The notes: a model not told the origin generated them from the sequence alone. DNA of 64,000 nt from Batillaria attramentaria (GCA_018292915.2 JACVVK020000151.1:745001-809000), one strand, 5' to 3'. Shown: positions 1 through 10,979, counted from the first letter of the stretch. Program-made: numbers and translations.

Positions 1-455
1 CGTTTAAAGGCGTAATATTTACCTAAACCACTCCATTTTTTGGACATAGATAGCATGAATACGGACTCTCAACTAAGTGAATTTTGGAGGTTGTCGCTTT
101 TATACTTTTGGCGTAAGCCCTACCTGATGAAAGTGCTGGTGAACACACTTTAGATCTCAAAATCGCTCCTACTATACATAGATAATGAGCCTGGGGTGCC
201 ATAAAAAATATACAAAAAAATCAGAAAAATTCACTGCAGCCGTTATCGTCAGTTGACTCGAAAATTTGTACTCACAGCACATTTCCTCTGCAAGCCACAC
301 GCCTCACAAACATCGAAGAAGAGACGCACGCGCACTGACGTAAAGTAAGTGCGTCATGTTTGATTGACGTGATGCTGTTTTTTCTTGGGGGTGTCTCGCC
401 ACTTTCTTTCGGAATTCCTCTGTTTGGAGACGTGGTGTTGTATTTTACTTATGCT
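1..455. other. Intergenic, nothing recognised
   Basis: AT-rich single-copy-looking sequence. No coding exon, repeat or RNA gene was recognised. Confidence 0.5.
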
Positions 456-604
456 ATGTCGCCATCATCGTGCACTCGCAGAGATGATACGGGATACAAC
501 AGACTACAACTCCAATACTTTATGAACAGAATATGCGCGGAGAACAAATTCATGAAAGAAGAAGAATCCAGAACGCTGTGCAGGGCTGCTTACAAACTGA
601 ACAG
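456..604 (+). CDS. Candidate first coding exon, unknown protein
   Basis: An open stretch from ATG at 456 ends at a strong splice donor (CTGAACAG/GTAAGA, donor G at 605). It encodes about 50 residues, charged and Cys-containing (ending EEESRTLCRAAYKLNR), with none of the low complexity seen in the surrounding chance frames. The frame is also open upstream to 360, so the true start is uncertain. I found no downstream exon with matching phase in the next 5 kb. A mobile element inserted at 927 may separate it from its partners. Evidence is the donor and composition only; it could be a chance frame or an exon relic. Confidence 0.3.
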
Positions 605-918
605 GTAAGATCTAGAACATTCCTCAACTTACTGGAAGGCTCGAAATCTCTCCAAGGTGACGTAATCTACTGACGTTACTGCACCAGCATGTTCTGGGAT
701 GGTCTAGAAATTATTTTGCATCGAAATGCAGTATCTTTTCGCAAGAGTCTCTACAACTTGACATGTGGAAAGCGGGAATTTCAGTGGGTTTCGTTTTTGC
801 CACTGACTCACACTCAGAAGCATAATGCAAAGATCTTGGAAACATAAAGATAGTTCACTTACCTCCCTTTGAGGGACAACGCGTAAGAGTTGTAGCGCGC
901 ATCCCGCAGATCTACGCA
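605..918. other. Flank of the transposon insertion, nothing recognised
   Basis: No supported gene. It contains several TCTAGAA/TTC-type motifs (near 611 and 703) that resemble heat-shock-element halves but do not form a convincing array. Confidence 0.4.
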
Positions 919-926
919 GTTGTTTG
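919..926. repeat. Target-site duplication, left copy
   Basis: GTTGTTTG, repeated exactly at 2425-2432 on the far side of the inverted-repeat element. An 8-bp duplication is typical of hAT, P and Zisupton-type DNA transposons. Confidence 0.75.
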
Positions 927-931
927 GGGCT

Positions 932-1063
932 GGGCCGCTATTGCGCGGGTCCGCTAGTGCGCGGGTCCGCTAGTGCGCGGGTCCGTTAGTGCGCGGGGCC
1001 GCTAGTGCGCGGGGCCGTTAGTGCGCGGGGCCGCTAGTGCGCGGGGCCGCTATTGCGCGGGAA
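932..1063 (+). repeat. Left subterminal 16-bp minisatellite arm
   Basis: Eight units of a 16-bp repeat (GGGTCCGCTAGTGCGC and variants). The first and last units carry CTATTGCGC and the inner units carry C/TTAGTGCGC. The same repeat occurs inverted at 2269-2420. Confidence 0.9.
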
Positions 1064-1294
1064 TGAAATGTTCGGTTATGATTGTTCTGTTTTGTTGCCT
1101 TATGCGCGAGGATTGCAATGTAATTACCTTAATGAAATAAAAGCAGATTGTCTATTCAACAGTCTTTGTCTTTGTAGTGATGCAAAGCAAATGTGAAGTA
1201 GTATAATTATATGGAAAATATTGACGATTTTCCAAGGAACCCACTGTTTTTGTGAAACCCATTTTTTCAAATGGAAATTTCTCGTATATATAGG

Positions 1295-1297
<3 letters not shown>

Positions 1298-1373
<76 letters not shown>
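1298..1373. repeat. (GT)n microsatellite
   Basis: Uninterrupted dinucleotide run of about 38 units, followed by a 16-base G run at 1395-1410. Confidence 0.97.
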
Positions 1374-1377
<4 letters not shown>

Positions 1378-2268
1378 TGGATCAATGGGTTGATGGGGGG
1401 GGGGGGGGGGCACAGGAAAGCCCTGTGATCATGCTTTTCTAATGTGGAAGTTTTAAAGCATTAAATCACTCATATTTGTGTAGGATGGGCTGGGTGATTC
1501 ACTTGATGAATGTATGTTGACAAATTCAGACATGCTATATTCTGGCTCGTGATTAGGCACTATACACACTGTGTTTGACATGTCACATTTACGGACTCCT
1601 GCAGATTTTTCATGTGATATGAACCTGACATTTTCGAAGATCAAAACATTGCTCTTATTTTCATCTGTCATCATGTATGTCATATACTTTTGTAGCTCGA
1701 GGAAAATATCTCAGATCATGTGCTGTGACTCACGAGCACCAAAGTGATACAAAACAAATTTCAAATTTATATACATGTATAAATGTTACTTTGGCCATTT
1801 AATAAAGAGTTTATGATGTATTTTATTATAAAGAAGTACAACCAATGAAAACACTCATTTGTCAGATTTTTACCAATACCGGCAAGTCGTCCATAATACT
1901 ACGCGTACATTGACCATCACCGTATATAAGCATTTTGATATATACTTCATTTCTGTTTGTTTAAATGATAATAAACCATTGGCAAGTGGCATAATAATTG
2001 ATTTAAGTAGTACAAGAATCTGTTTATGATTTAGACCAGCTGTTTGTGAATATCACGTAAGTCGTCGAAGTGTGAAAGCGCGCCTTTAAGTTAAGGGCTG
2101 TAACTCTGGTGCATCCCTATGGATTCTTGGGAACATTTTTGAAATACAATCAGGACATCCTAGGAAGACATCTGGCACCATCGTAGTACATTCCCGGGGT
2201 GGGGGGGGGGGGGGTGCACGGTAGGCCCCGTCACCTTGGCAAGTATTGCTTCTTATAGATGATATGGC

Positions 2269-2420
2269 CGCGCAATAGCGGCCCCGCGCAATAGCGGCCC
2301 CGCGCACTAGCGGACCCGCGCACTAGCGGACCCGGACCCGCGCACTAGCGGCCCCGCGCACTAGCGGACCCGCGCACTAACGGACCCGCGCACTAACGGA
2401 CCCGCGCAATAGCGGGCCGA
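2269..2420 (-). repeat. Right subterminal 16-bp minisatellite arm (inverted)
   Basis: About nine units of the same 16-bp repeat as 932-1063, in reverse orientation, with one local irregularity (an extra GGACCC near 2330). Together the arms could fold the element into a long hairpin. Confidence 0.9.
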
Positions 2421-2424
2421 CCCC

Positions 2425-2432
2425 GTTGTTTG
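2425..2432. repeat. Target-site duplication, right copy
   Basis: GTTGTTTG, identical to 919-926. Confidence 0.75.
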
Positions 2433-3283
2433 ACCCAACCCTACACTAGCCGCCGTAAAACATTTTAAGAAAATAAACAAAAACGAAGATGTCAGCGACT
2501 GACAGGTGGTCTCCCCCCATATATTTCGCATGTGTTTTAGGCCTATGGAAAACATAAGTACTCTCAAAGTTCCGGAGGACGAACGAAAGATCTAGTTTGG
2601 CTTTCACTGCTGTACGTAGGCTACGCAGTGCATTTCGTTCGATGTGTTCAAGTAAAACTAGTACGGAACACAGAAAGATCGAATGTGCGAGAGATCCAAA
2701 GATGGACGCATCCGCTGAATATTTCCTGCTAACTCAGCATTAATCATATCTGCGACCGACGATCCAGCAGATTCTATGTTGTGATATGGTTTTACAATGG
2801 TTAGAATGAAGTTCAGCCGGATGATTTTGTTCTGTGTGTGTGTTCTGAATTTAGATGCAGGTAGACGCTAGCACAATTTAAGTCACCGTGATTTGTAAAG
2901 TTGTCAGGGAAAAAACTTACGCTGTATCTGCGTCAGCCGCGTGTGTTTACTGTTAGTTTACACTGCATGCACACGTACCACTTGAGGTCTTTTTTTTTTT
3001 TTTTTTTTTTGACAAGAAAGCGAAAAAAAAATGTTTGTTTTTCAACAAGAATACCAAAAGAAGTATTTCCCCGTTTATATTTGTCTGTTATTTGAACAAT
3101 TCGGCGCAGAACACAATTGCATGCTTTTGTGATCGCTTTCCACTTTCCGCCATGCTGTCACTATAGGGGCCAGATCTAGGATGCGCGCTAATGCGGGCAG
3201 ACAACTCTTCGCGTTGTCCCGCTATATGTCTCTCTTACGAGGGCAGGAGTGACGCGTCTTTCTGATTCCAAGGTCTTTGCATA

Positions 3284-3319
<36 letters not shown>

Positions 3320-3816
3320 GGGGAGGGGGGGTGCGTGCGTCCGCGGGCAAGCGCGCGTCTAAGGCGAGAGAGAGAGAGAGAGGGTCTCTTCTCCGATACC
3401 AGTAAGCAATCGTCTGTCAGTCAGGTCTGCGGGAAGTAACTCTGTCAAAGGGGAACGACTTTATTACAAGAATTCATTCACCCATGTAGAACCTCGCATA
3501 CGCCAACAAGTTGTGACGTCAACCAGCTAGGCGAGCTCACACGACCTCATGTGTTTGGGTTTTTGCAAGTGCATAGAGGCACGATAAGGGTTTTCAGTAC
3601 TTTCTTTATGTCAGCATGCTTGATGTCAGAGAGCTTGCGTTCCGGCGTGTGCGCGCGGGCTGCATACATGACACAACGACTACGACTGTGACTACAGCAG
3701 GTCATTGAATGGAAACAACATATTGGGCTGGTGGCCATCTTGTTTAATCTTTATTTTGTCTGTAATCAGTCGCGAGAAAACAACAACAACAACAACCGTA
3801 ACGATGTGAGTACGTA
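2433..3816. other. Intergenic with simple repeats
   Basis: No supported gene. Contains a T run at about 2990-3010, (TG)n at 3285-3317, (GA)n at 3366-3382 and (CAA)n at 3779-3795. Confidence 0.6.
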
Positions 3817-3848
3817 TTATGGTATGGTATGGTATGGTATGGTATGGT
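3817..3848. repeat. (TATGG)n pentanucleotide repeat
   Basis: Six perfect tandem units. Confidence 0.95.
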
Positions 3849-3959
3849 AGACTTCTCCTTGGCGCACATATCCACCTCTGCTGAAATGCTCACGACGCCG
3901 CAGGGCTGGAGGACGAAGCAGCGAAAGCCTGCTGCCGCTAAGCGCTACTTCATGTGCAA

Positions 3960-4252
3960 ACCTCCACCCTGCTATTCACTCTGGTGCGTGCGACAGTATT
4001 TCTGTTTACCACGACACCGGCCACAGCCTACTCTTCTTGGAAAGATGAACGTGGGATTTTTAGCGTGCACACTTGATGTATGTGCGTGCGTGTGTACACG
4101 AAGGCGAGACAGGCACCGTAAACAAGTCTGCACATGGATTTGAATCGACATGGTAAGGAAAAATCCCACCATATTCCTGCCCACCGGGGACTCGAACCAG
4201 GCAGCTCAGGGCCCGAAGTCGGATGCCTTAACCACTAGACCAAACCCCCTGT
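3960..4252 (-). mobile_element. tRNA-derived SINE, family C
   Basis: Read on the minus strand, the head has a tRNA A-box-like TGGTCTAGTGGTTAAGG followed by a B-box GGTTCGAGTCC, then a non-tRNA body beginning with GTGGGATTTTTCC. The start of the same body follows another tRNA-like head at 63908-64000. The body's 3' limit is approximate. The head does not keep tRNA pairing, so this is a SINE and not a tRNA gene. Confidence 0.7.
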
Positions 4253-4454
4253 ATTAAAAAGGCAGATCTGAAAAAGGGCCGTCATCCTGAACCTAAAGGG
4301 ACGTCACTCTCCCCCCTTGTAATATTCTTACTTACATTATCCAACTGATTGGGGGAATTTGGGTGTTGCTCGTGCATGTCCTGTGAAAATGTCAAAGGCA
4401 CTCAGACTGGGTTTCGCAGTTCGTGTCAATGTTGCATTGAAACTGCCCTGGCTG

Positions 4455-4661
4455 CTAGACAAACCTGGGATGAGATACCAGGGCGCTTTCATCGTGGTCA
4501 ACTTCGTGAACGACATCCACAATGTCATGGAGCAGTGGAAGATGGTCACGAGCATGCCGTGTGAGGGTTTTAGGCTGTTTGACGGGAGTAGCGAGGGCGT
4601 GGTTCGTCAGTAACACAAACACGAGAAGGATCAAAAGCGGCATCTGCAGCAGTATCATCAT
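4455..4661 (-). CDS. Candidate small secreted protein or exon
   Basis: Minus-strand frame of 68 residues from ATG at 4661. Residues 1-24 form a convincing secretory signal: a short start, a leucine-rich core (LLILLVFVLL) and a small-residue cleavage site (HALA then TP). The mature part is hydrophilic and His/Asp-rich (DHLPLLHDIVDVVHEVDHD) with no cysteine or dibasic site. After the TAG at 4455 the same frame stays open for about 20 codons and contains three cysteines, which could mean a lost stop, a donor just before the stop (CCCAG/GTTTGT), or chance. The start lies at the edge of a trinucleotide microsatellite. No family recognised. Confidence 0.33.
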   Translation of the reverse strand: MMILLQMPLLILLVFVLLTNHALATPVKQPKTLTRHARDHLPLLHDIVDVVHEVDHDESALVSHPRFV

Positions 4662-4925
4662 CGTTATCATTGTCATTATCGTTATTGTCGACACCACCAC
4701 CACCACCACCACCACCACCATTGTCGCTGTCATCGTATCATCATCACTATGATCGTCGTAGTCCTTGTCGTCAATGTCGTTTTCGTCATCATCATCATCA
4801 TCATCGTCATCAGCATCGTCGTCGTCGTCGTCACCACCACCACCACCACCACCACCGTGGCATCATTATCATCATTCTCGTCGTCGTCGTCACCATCATC
4901 GTCGTCGTCGTCATCATCAGTGACA
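4655..4925. repeat. Compound ATC/ACC/GTC trinucleotide repeat tract
   Basis: Interrupted runs of CAC, CAT and CGT triplets over about 270 bases. The long His, Thr, Val and Ser homopolymer frames across it are artefacts of the repeat. Confidence 0.9.
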
Positions 4926-5910
4926 AGAAATGAGAGGAACGTGACCTCCTGACATCAAGAATAATTGCTGGTTGACGAATGGAAATTTTCGTACTAAAGT
5001 GGAATAAACACACTGAGTTGTCGAATCGAAATTTACCCGACAACCGAAGAGACTCAAAACTCGCTCAGAAGACCAGAAGTAAAAGCCTGAAAGCAAGCGA
5101 CCAGGGAACCCAAACCAACCAACCAAACAAACGACGACAACATCAACAACAAATCAAACATAATTAATAAAGGAACCCGACTGTGCAGAATCGGAGACGG
5201 AAGAAAAGTAAAACGGTGAACTGTTAAATGAAAAAAAAAAAAGAAAAAAAAGAAAAGAAAAAAAAGCCGTTTTGAAATACGTGTTCTACAGGACGCCAAG
5301 CGGTAGAGCTAAAGCAGCCTCCACGTAATGTTAACATCATAAAATGCACATCTAGTCCGCTAATGCCTCCCGCCCTTCCCTCCACCTCTGTGGCTTTTCA
5401 GTCTTCAAGTCAAGCAGGCAGGAAGCGGTTAGGCACGAGTCGTTCTTCTCAAACGATCAGCACAGAACTAAGCGATTATCACCTCTACAACGGCTGCTTG
5501 CTATAACGACCCGTCACTCAGCCAGTCGCCAGTTTTTAAGAAGCCGTTTGTTGAAAATAACTCCAAGGAAACGTGTTGACGTCAGATTTATCGTGCATAC
5601 GTCAGGAAGAAACACATTGTAAAGCGCGTCTGATTAATGCGATGTTTATCAAACGCTTTCCCTCACCTTTATGTGAGGCTGAGAGTTTCAGAACGAGGCC
5701 AGTATAAACAATACTGTCCCTCCCCCCCCCCCCACACACACACACTGATTTGATGTCCAAATTGTAGTCATCATGATATCCTTCACATAACCATCGCCGT
5801 CTTTGTCAACTGTGTGGCTGTTACGTTTGTGTTTCAGTGGTGTTTTAGTTCGGGTGTTCCTCCCCCGCACAAACCATAGGCACATTGCTTGCTTTTTGCC
5901 CCCTCCTCCC
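4926..5910. other. Intergenic, nothing recognised
   Basis: No supported gene. Includes an A/G-rich run at about 5228-5264 and a C run near 5720. Confidence 0.5.
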
Positions 5911-6057
5911 CAGGATAGCCGAATGGTAGAGCGTTGGACTTTCAATGCCCGGGTCGTGAGTTCGAATCCCGGCTTTGTGCACGACTTTTTCTCACTGCCC
6001 CATCTATATCACCAGTACGTGGTGGAAAAGGACGTTGAACTCCCAAATACCTCCCCA
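5911..6057 (+). mobile_element. tRNA-derived SINE, family A
   Basis: The head GGATAGCCGAATGGTAGAGC (A-box region) and GAGTTCGAATCCCGGC (B-box region) are followed by a body ending in GTGGTGGAAAAGGACGTT. Compared with the copy at 6391-6560, part of the spacer after the head differs. Confidence 0.8.
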
Positions 6058-6377
6058 CCACCTCCTCTACAGACCTTCTCCCCTGTCGGTTTTGTTTGTT
6101 TGTTTTTGTTTTGTTTGTTTACTTTGCATTGGATCTCGTGCCGAAACTGTTGTGTTGTTCTGCTATCATGTCACTGTGCGTGCCGTGTGTTCGCGTGTAA
6201 TGTTATCATGTAATGTAATTATGTCGTGTAATCACTCTCTCCCTCTACTGTACTGTTGATTTACCATAATTACGAATCGATTTAGTCTCAGACTGTCAGT
6301 CATTGCAATACTTCCACAATGTATTTGTTCCATCCTGGTCATGACCATCAGCTGTACTTTGCTCATACTCATTCATT

Positions 6378-6390
6378 GGTACGTTTCTAC
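6378..6390. repeat. SINE target-site duplication, left copy
   Basis: GGTACGTTTCTAC, repeated exactly at 6561-6573 after the SINE. Confidence 0.9.
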
Positions 6391-6560
6391 GGGGAGCCGG
6401 GATAGCCGAATGGTAGAGCGTTGGACTTGCAATGCTCGGGTCGTGAGCTCGAATCCCGGCTGGGGCCAAATATTTGTGCTGGCCTTTTTCTCGTTGTCCC
6501 GTCTTTGATATCACCCATGCGTGGTGGAAAAGGACGTTAAAATCCTTAACACCCACCCAC
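6391..6560 (+). mobile_element. Full-length SINE, family A, with 13-bp target-site duplication
   Basis: A 170-bp element starting GGGGAGCCGGGATAGCCGAA and ending ACACCCACCCAC, flanked by perfect 13-bp direct repeats (6378-6390, 6561-6573). It defines the family boundaries used for the other copies. The tRNA-like head carries both internal Pol III promoter boxes. Confidence 0.9.
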
Positions 6561-6573
6561 GGTACGTTTCTAC
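6561..6573. repeat. SINE target-site duplication, right copy
   Basis: GGTACGTTTCTAC, identical to 6378-6390. Confidence 0.9.
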
Positions 6574-6682
6574 AACTTGCATTGCCAAAAAAACAAACAA
6601 ACCCCAAAACAAAAAAAACACCTGTTTAAACCAATCACCAGTGTGACTGCTGTCAAATCATAACGAGAGGTTTGAGTTTTTT

Positions 6683-9600
6683 GGTTGTGTTACCGCTCTC
6701 GTCTATCGCGTGTGGCGACTTCTTTTGGTTGTGTTACCGCTCTCTTCTATCGCGTGTGGCGACTTCTTTTGGTTGTGTTACCGCTCTCGTCTATCGCGTG
6801 TGGCGACTTCTTTTGGTTGTGTTACCGCTCTCGTCTATCGCGTGTGGCGACTTCTTTTGGTTGTGTTACCGCTCTCGTCTATCGCGTGTGGCGACTTCTT
6901 TTGGTTGTGTTACCGCTCTCTTCTATCGCGTGTGGCGACTTCTTTTGGTTGTGTTACCGCTCTCGTCTATCGCGTGTGGCGACTTCTTTTGGTTGTGTTA
7001 CCGCTCTCGTCTATCGCGTGTGGCGACTTCTTTTGGTTGTGTTACCGCTCTCTTCTATCGCGTGTGGCGACTTCTTTTGGTTGTGTTACCGCTCTCTTCT
7101 ATCGCGTGTGGCGACTTCTTTTGGTCGTGTTACCGCTCTCGTCTATCGCGTGTGGCGACTTCTTTTGGTTGTGTTACCGCTCTCGTCTATCGCGTGTGGC
7201 GACTTCTTTTGGTTGTGTTACCGCTCTCTTCTATCGCGTGTGGCGACTTCTTTTGGTTGTGTTACCGCTCTCTTCTATCGCGTGTGGCGACTTCTTTTGG
7301 TTGTGTTACCGCTCTCGTCTATCGCGTGTGGCGACTTCTTTTGGTTGTGTTACCGCTCTCTTCTATCGCGTGTGGCGACTTCTTTTGGTTGTGTTACCGC
7401 TCTCGTCTATCGCGTGTGGCGACTTCTTTTGGTTGTGTTACCGCTCTCGTCTATCGCGTGTGGCGACTTCTTTTGGTTGTGTTACCGCTCTCTTCTATCG
7501 CGTGTGGCGACTTCTTTTGGTTGTGTTACCGCTCTCGTCTATCGCGTGTGGCGACTTCTTTTGGTTGTGTTACCGCTCTCGTCTATCGCGTGTGGCGACT
7601 TCTTTTGGTTGTGTTACCGCTCTCGTCTATCGCGTGTGGCGACTTCTTTTGGTTGTGTTACCGCTCTCGTCTATCGCGTGTGGCGACTTCTTTTGGTTGT
7701 GTTACCGCTCTCGTCTATCGCGTGTGGCGACTTCTTTTGGTTGTGTTACCGCTCTCGTCTATCGCGTGTGGCGACTTCTTTTGGTTGTGTTACCGCTCTC
7801 GTCTATCGCGTGTGGCGACTTCTTTTGGTTGTGTTACCGCTCTCGTCTATCGCGTGTGGCGACTTCTTTTGGTTGTGTTACCGCTCTCGTCTATCGCGTG
7901 TGGCGACTTCTTTTGGTTGTGTTACCGCTCTCGTCTATCGCGTGTGGCGACTTCTTTTGGTTGTGTTACCGCTCTCGTCTATCGCGTGTGGCGACTTCTT
8001 TTGGTTGTGTTACCGCTCTCGTCTATCGCGTGTGGCGACTTCTTTTGGTTGTGTTACCGCTCTCGTCTATCGCGTGTGGCGACTTCTTTTGGTTGTGTTA
8101 CCGCTCTCTTCTATCGCGTGTGGCGACTTCTTTTGGTTGTGTTACCGCTCTCGTCTATCGCGTGTGGCGACTTCTTTTGGTTGTGTTACCGCTCTCGTCT
8201 ATCGCGTGTGGCGACTTCTTTTGGTTGTGTTACCGCTCTCGTCTATCGCGTGTGGCGACATCTTTTGGTTGTGTTACCGCTCTCTTCTATCGCGTGTGGC
8301 GACTTCTTTTGGTTGTGTTACCGCTCTCGTCTATCGCGTGTGGCGACTTCTTTTGGTTGTGTTACCGCTCTCGTCTATCGCGTGTGGCGACTTCTTTTGG
8401 TTGTGTTACCGCTCTCTTCTATCGCGTGTGGCGACTTCTTTTGGTTGTGTTACCGCTCTCGTCTATCGCGTGTGGCGACTTCTTTTGGTTGTGTTACCGC
8501 TCTCGTCTATCGCGTGTGGCGACTTCTTTTGGTTGTGTTACCGCTCTCTTCTATCGCGTGTGGCGACTTCTTTTGGTTGTGTTACCGCTCTCGTCTATCG
8601 CGTGTGGCGACTTCTTTTGGTTGTGTTACCGCTCTCTTCTATCGCGTGTGGCGACTTCTTTTGGTTGTGTTACCGCTCTCTTCTATCGCGTGTGGCGACT
8701 TCTTTTGGTTGTGTTACCGCTCTCGTCTATCGCGTGTGGCGACTTCTTTTGGTTGTGTTACCGCTCTCGTCTATCGCGTGTGGCGACTTCTTTTGGTTGT
8801 GTTACCGCTCTCTTCTATCGCGTGTGGCGACTTCTTTTGGTTGTGTCACCGCTCTCGTCTATCGCGTGTGGCGACTTCTTTTGGTTGTGTTACCGCTCTC
8901 TTCTATCGCGTGTGGCGACTTCTTTTGGTTGTGTTACCGCTCTCTTCTATCGCGTGTGGCGACTTCTTTTGGTTGTGTTACCGCTCTCGTCTATCGCGTG
9001 TGGCGACTTCTTTTGGTTGTGTTACCGCTCTCGTCTATCGCGTGTGGCGACTTCTTTTGGTTGTGTTACCGCTCTCGTCTATCGCGTGTGGCGACTTCTT
9101 TTGGTTGTGTTACCGCTCTCTTCTATCGCGTGTGGCGACTTCTTTTGGTTGTGTTACCGCTCTCTTCTATCGCGTGTGGCGACTTCTTTTGGTTGTGTTA
9201 CCGCTCTCGTCTATCGCGTGTGGCGACTTCTTTTGGTTGTGTTACCGCTCTCGTCTATCGCGTGTGGCGACTTCTTTTGGTTGTGTTACCGCTCTCGTCT
9301 ATCGCGTGTGGCGACTTCTTTTGGTTGTGTTACCGCTCTCTTCTATCGCGTGTGGCGACTTCTTTTGGTTGTGTTACCGCTCTCTTCTATCGCGTGTGGC
9401 GACTTCTTTTGGTTGTGTTACCGCTCTCGTCTATCGCGTGTGGCGACTTCTTTTGGTTGTGTTACCGCTCTCGTCTATCGCGTGTGGCGACTTCTTTTGG
9501 TTGTGTTACCGCTCTCTTCTATCGCGTGTGGCGACTTCTTTTGGTTGTGTTACCGCTCTCGTCTATCGCGTGTGGCGACTTCTTTTGGTTGTGTTACCGC

Positions 9601-10065
9601 TCTCTTCTATCGCGTGTGGCGACTTCTTTTGGTTGTGTTACCGCTCTCGTCTATCGCGTGTGGCGACTTCTTTTGGTTGTGTTACCGCTCTCTTCTATCG
9701 CGTGTGGCGACTTCTTTTGGTTGTGTTACCGCTCTCGTCTATCGCGTGTGGCGACTTCTTTTGGTTGTGTTACCGCTCTCTTCTATCGCGTGTGGCGACT
9801 TCTTTTGGTTGTGTTACCGCTCTCGTCTATCGCGTGTGGCGACTTCTTTTGGTTGTGTTACCGCTCTCTTCTATCGCGTGTGGCGACTTCTTTTGGTTGT
9901 GTTACCGCTCTCGTCTATCGCGTGTGGCGACTTCTTTTGGTCGTGTTACCGCTCTCGTCTATCGCGTGTGGCGACTTCTTTGGTTGTGTTACCGCTCTCT
10001 TCTATCGCGTGTGGCGACTTCTTTTGGTTGTGTTACCGCTCTCTTCTATCGCGTGTGGCGACTTC
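6683..10065 (+). repeat. 44-bp satellite array, 77 copies
   Basis: Unit of 44 bp (begins GGTTGTGTTACCGCTCTCGT, ends GGCGACTTCTTTT). I count 77 units; the last lacks its final TTTT, and one near 9978 has lost a single T. Copies are almost identical. The only common variable site is position 20 of the unit (G in about 49 units, T in about 28). Rare variants are C in GGTCGTG (units 11 and 75), A in GACATC (unit 36) and C in GTGTCACC (unit 50). No unit contains ATG and no plus-strand frame contains a stop, so all three forward frames are open for 3.4 kb and read the same 44-residue period. I regard this as a property of the repeat, not as a gene. Confidence 0.97.
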
Positions 10066-10080
10066 AGTCAGAGTAAGGCC

Positions 10081-10349
10081 TTTCACTGACAAGAGTTCAC
10101 TAACACAAACTAGACTGGCAAACCTTTATGACTCGCACGTGACCTTGACATTACTAGGTCTCTCAAGTCGGTATTCTTACCTACTACCAACGCAGATATG
10201 GCAAATGTCCTGCATTTTGATAAATCCTTGTGACTGTGACCCTTGGGGTCAAGGTCATGCAAACTGTACACATGAAAGCTTTTCATACCAACTTGACGCG
10301 TGCTAAGTATTCGTTGCCTGGTGTTTGCAGTTGCTGAGACCCCCCCCCC

Positions 10350-10380
<31 letters not shown>

Positions 10381-10450
10381 TTCTTGGAAATTTCATGACC
10401 CTGTGACCTTGACCTTTGAGTGAGGTACATGTAATTCAAAATGATCAGAC
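10081..10450. repeat. Putative dispersed repeat with three TCAAGGTCA motifs
   Basis: TGACCTTGA occurs at 10140-10148 and 10404-10412 and its complement TCAAGGTCA at 10249-10257. This 9-mer is the extended half-site bound by NR5A and ERR-type nuclear receptors. The surrounding phrase (tgaccttgacctttga) looks like repeat sequence common in molluscan genomes, so function is doubtful. A C-run/A-run pair lies at about 10341-10378. Confidence 0.4.
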
Positions 10451-10936
10451 AGACAACAGAGGATTATTACACTCACTTACACACATGAGTCAAAAATGGT
10501 AAAAACAAATAAAGAAGACTACACTTCAAGAAGGTATTGCATAGTTTTCATCAGAAATAGTTTATTTGCTAATTGGCACTAACACATGCACAACTATATA
10601 TAGAAAAGCTGGGACTCTATCATAAGCTCTCCATCACCACATACAAAACAAAATCTCATTTTATTTTTCATTCATTCCCTGTTCTACGCCGTCACATTTC
10701 ATCAGTCACAATGACAATTATAACTACCGAGACAAAAATGCAGAGCTGGTTGCCTGGTTACTCAGACAAAAGGATTTGATTTTATTCTCTTGTAACAGCA
10801 CCTCACGTGAAGGTTTTAGGCATTGTTGATGATGGTCAGAACAGGGAGGCTACAGCAAAATGTTATTACTTTCATTTTTATGTGGGGAATACCTTCACCC
10901 ATGGTAAGCTAGCTCCAAGAATAACATCATTTGTGA

Positions 10937-10979
10937 AGGGGGAGGGGGAGGGGGAGGGGGAGGGGGAGGGGGAGGGGGA
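10937..10979. repeat. (GGGGGA)n hexanucleotide repeat
   Basis: Seven tandem units. G-rich on the plus strand and so C-rich in the presumed minus-strand transcript. Confidence 0.95.

Larger units (their letters stand above)
927..2424. mobile_element. Non-autonomous DNA transposon with minisatellite arms
   Basis: A segment of about 1.5 kb is bounded by exact 8-bp direct repeats (919-926 and 2425-2432). Its ends are inverted copies of one another: the left end starts GGGCTGGGCCGCTATTGCGC and the right end, read on the other strand, starts GGGGTCGGCCCGCTATTGCG. Each end runs straight into an array of 16-bp units, and the two arrays are in opposite orientation. The interior (about 1.2 kb) has no transposase-like frame; it is AT-rich and includes a GT microsatellite and G-runs. 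The 8-bp duplication points to a hAT- or P-like mobiliser, but the terminal sequence is not one I recognise, so the superfamily is left open. Confidence 0.75.

Noticed and set aside
5911..6560. tRNA genes at the family A SINE heads
   Set aside because: The heads are followed by a shared SINE body, and one copy has clear target-site duplications. No intact cloverleaf was evident.
6672..10306. Three open frames of more than 1100 codons as giant repeat proteins
   Set aside because: They are consequences of a 44-bp satellite lacking stops. The unit has no ATG and the apparent starts are non-ATG codons.
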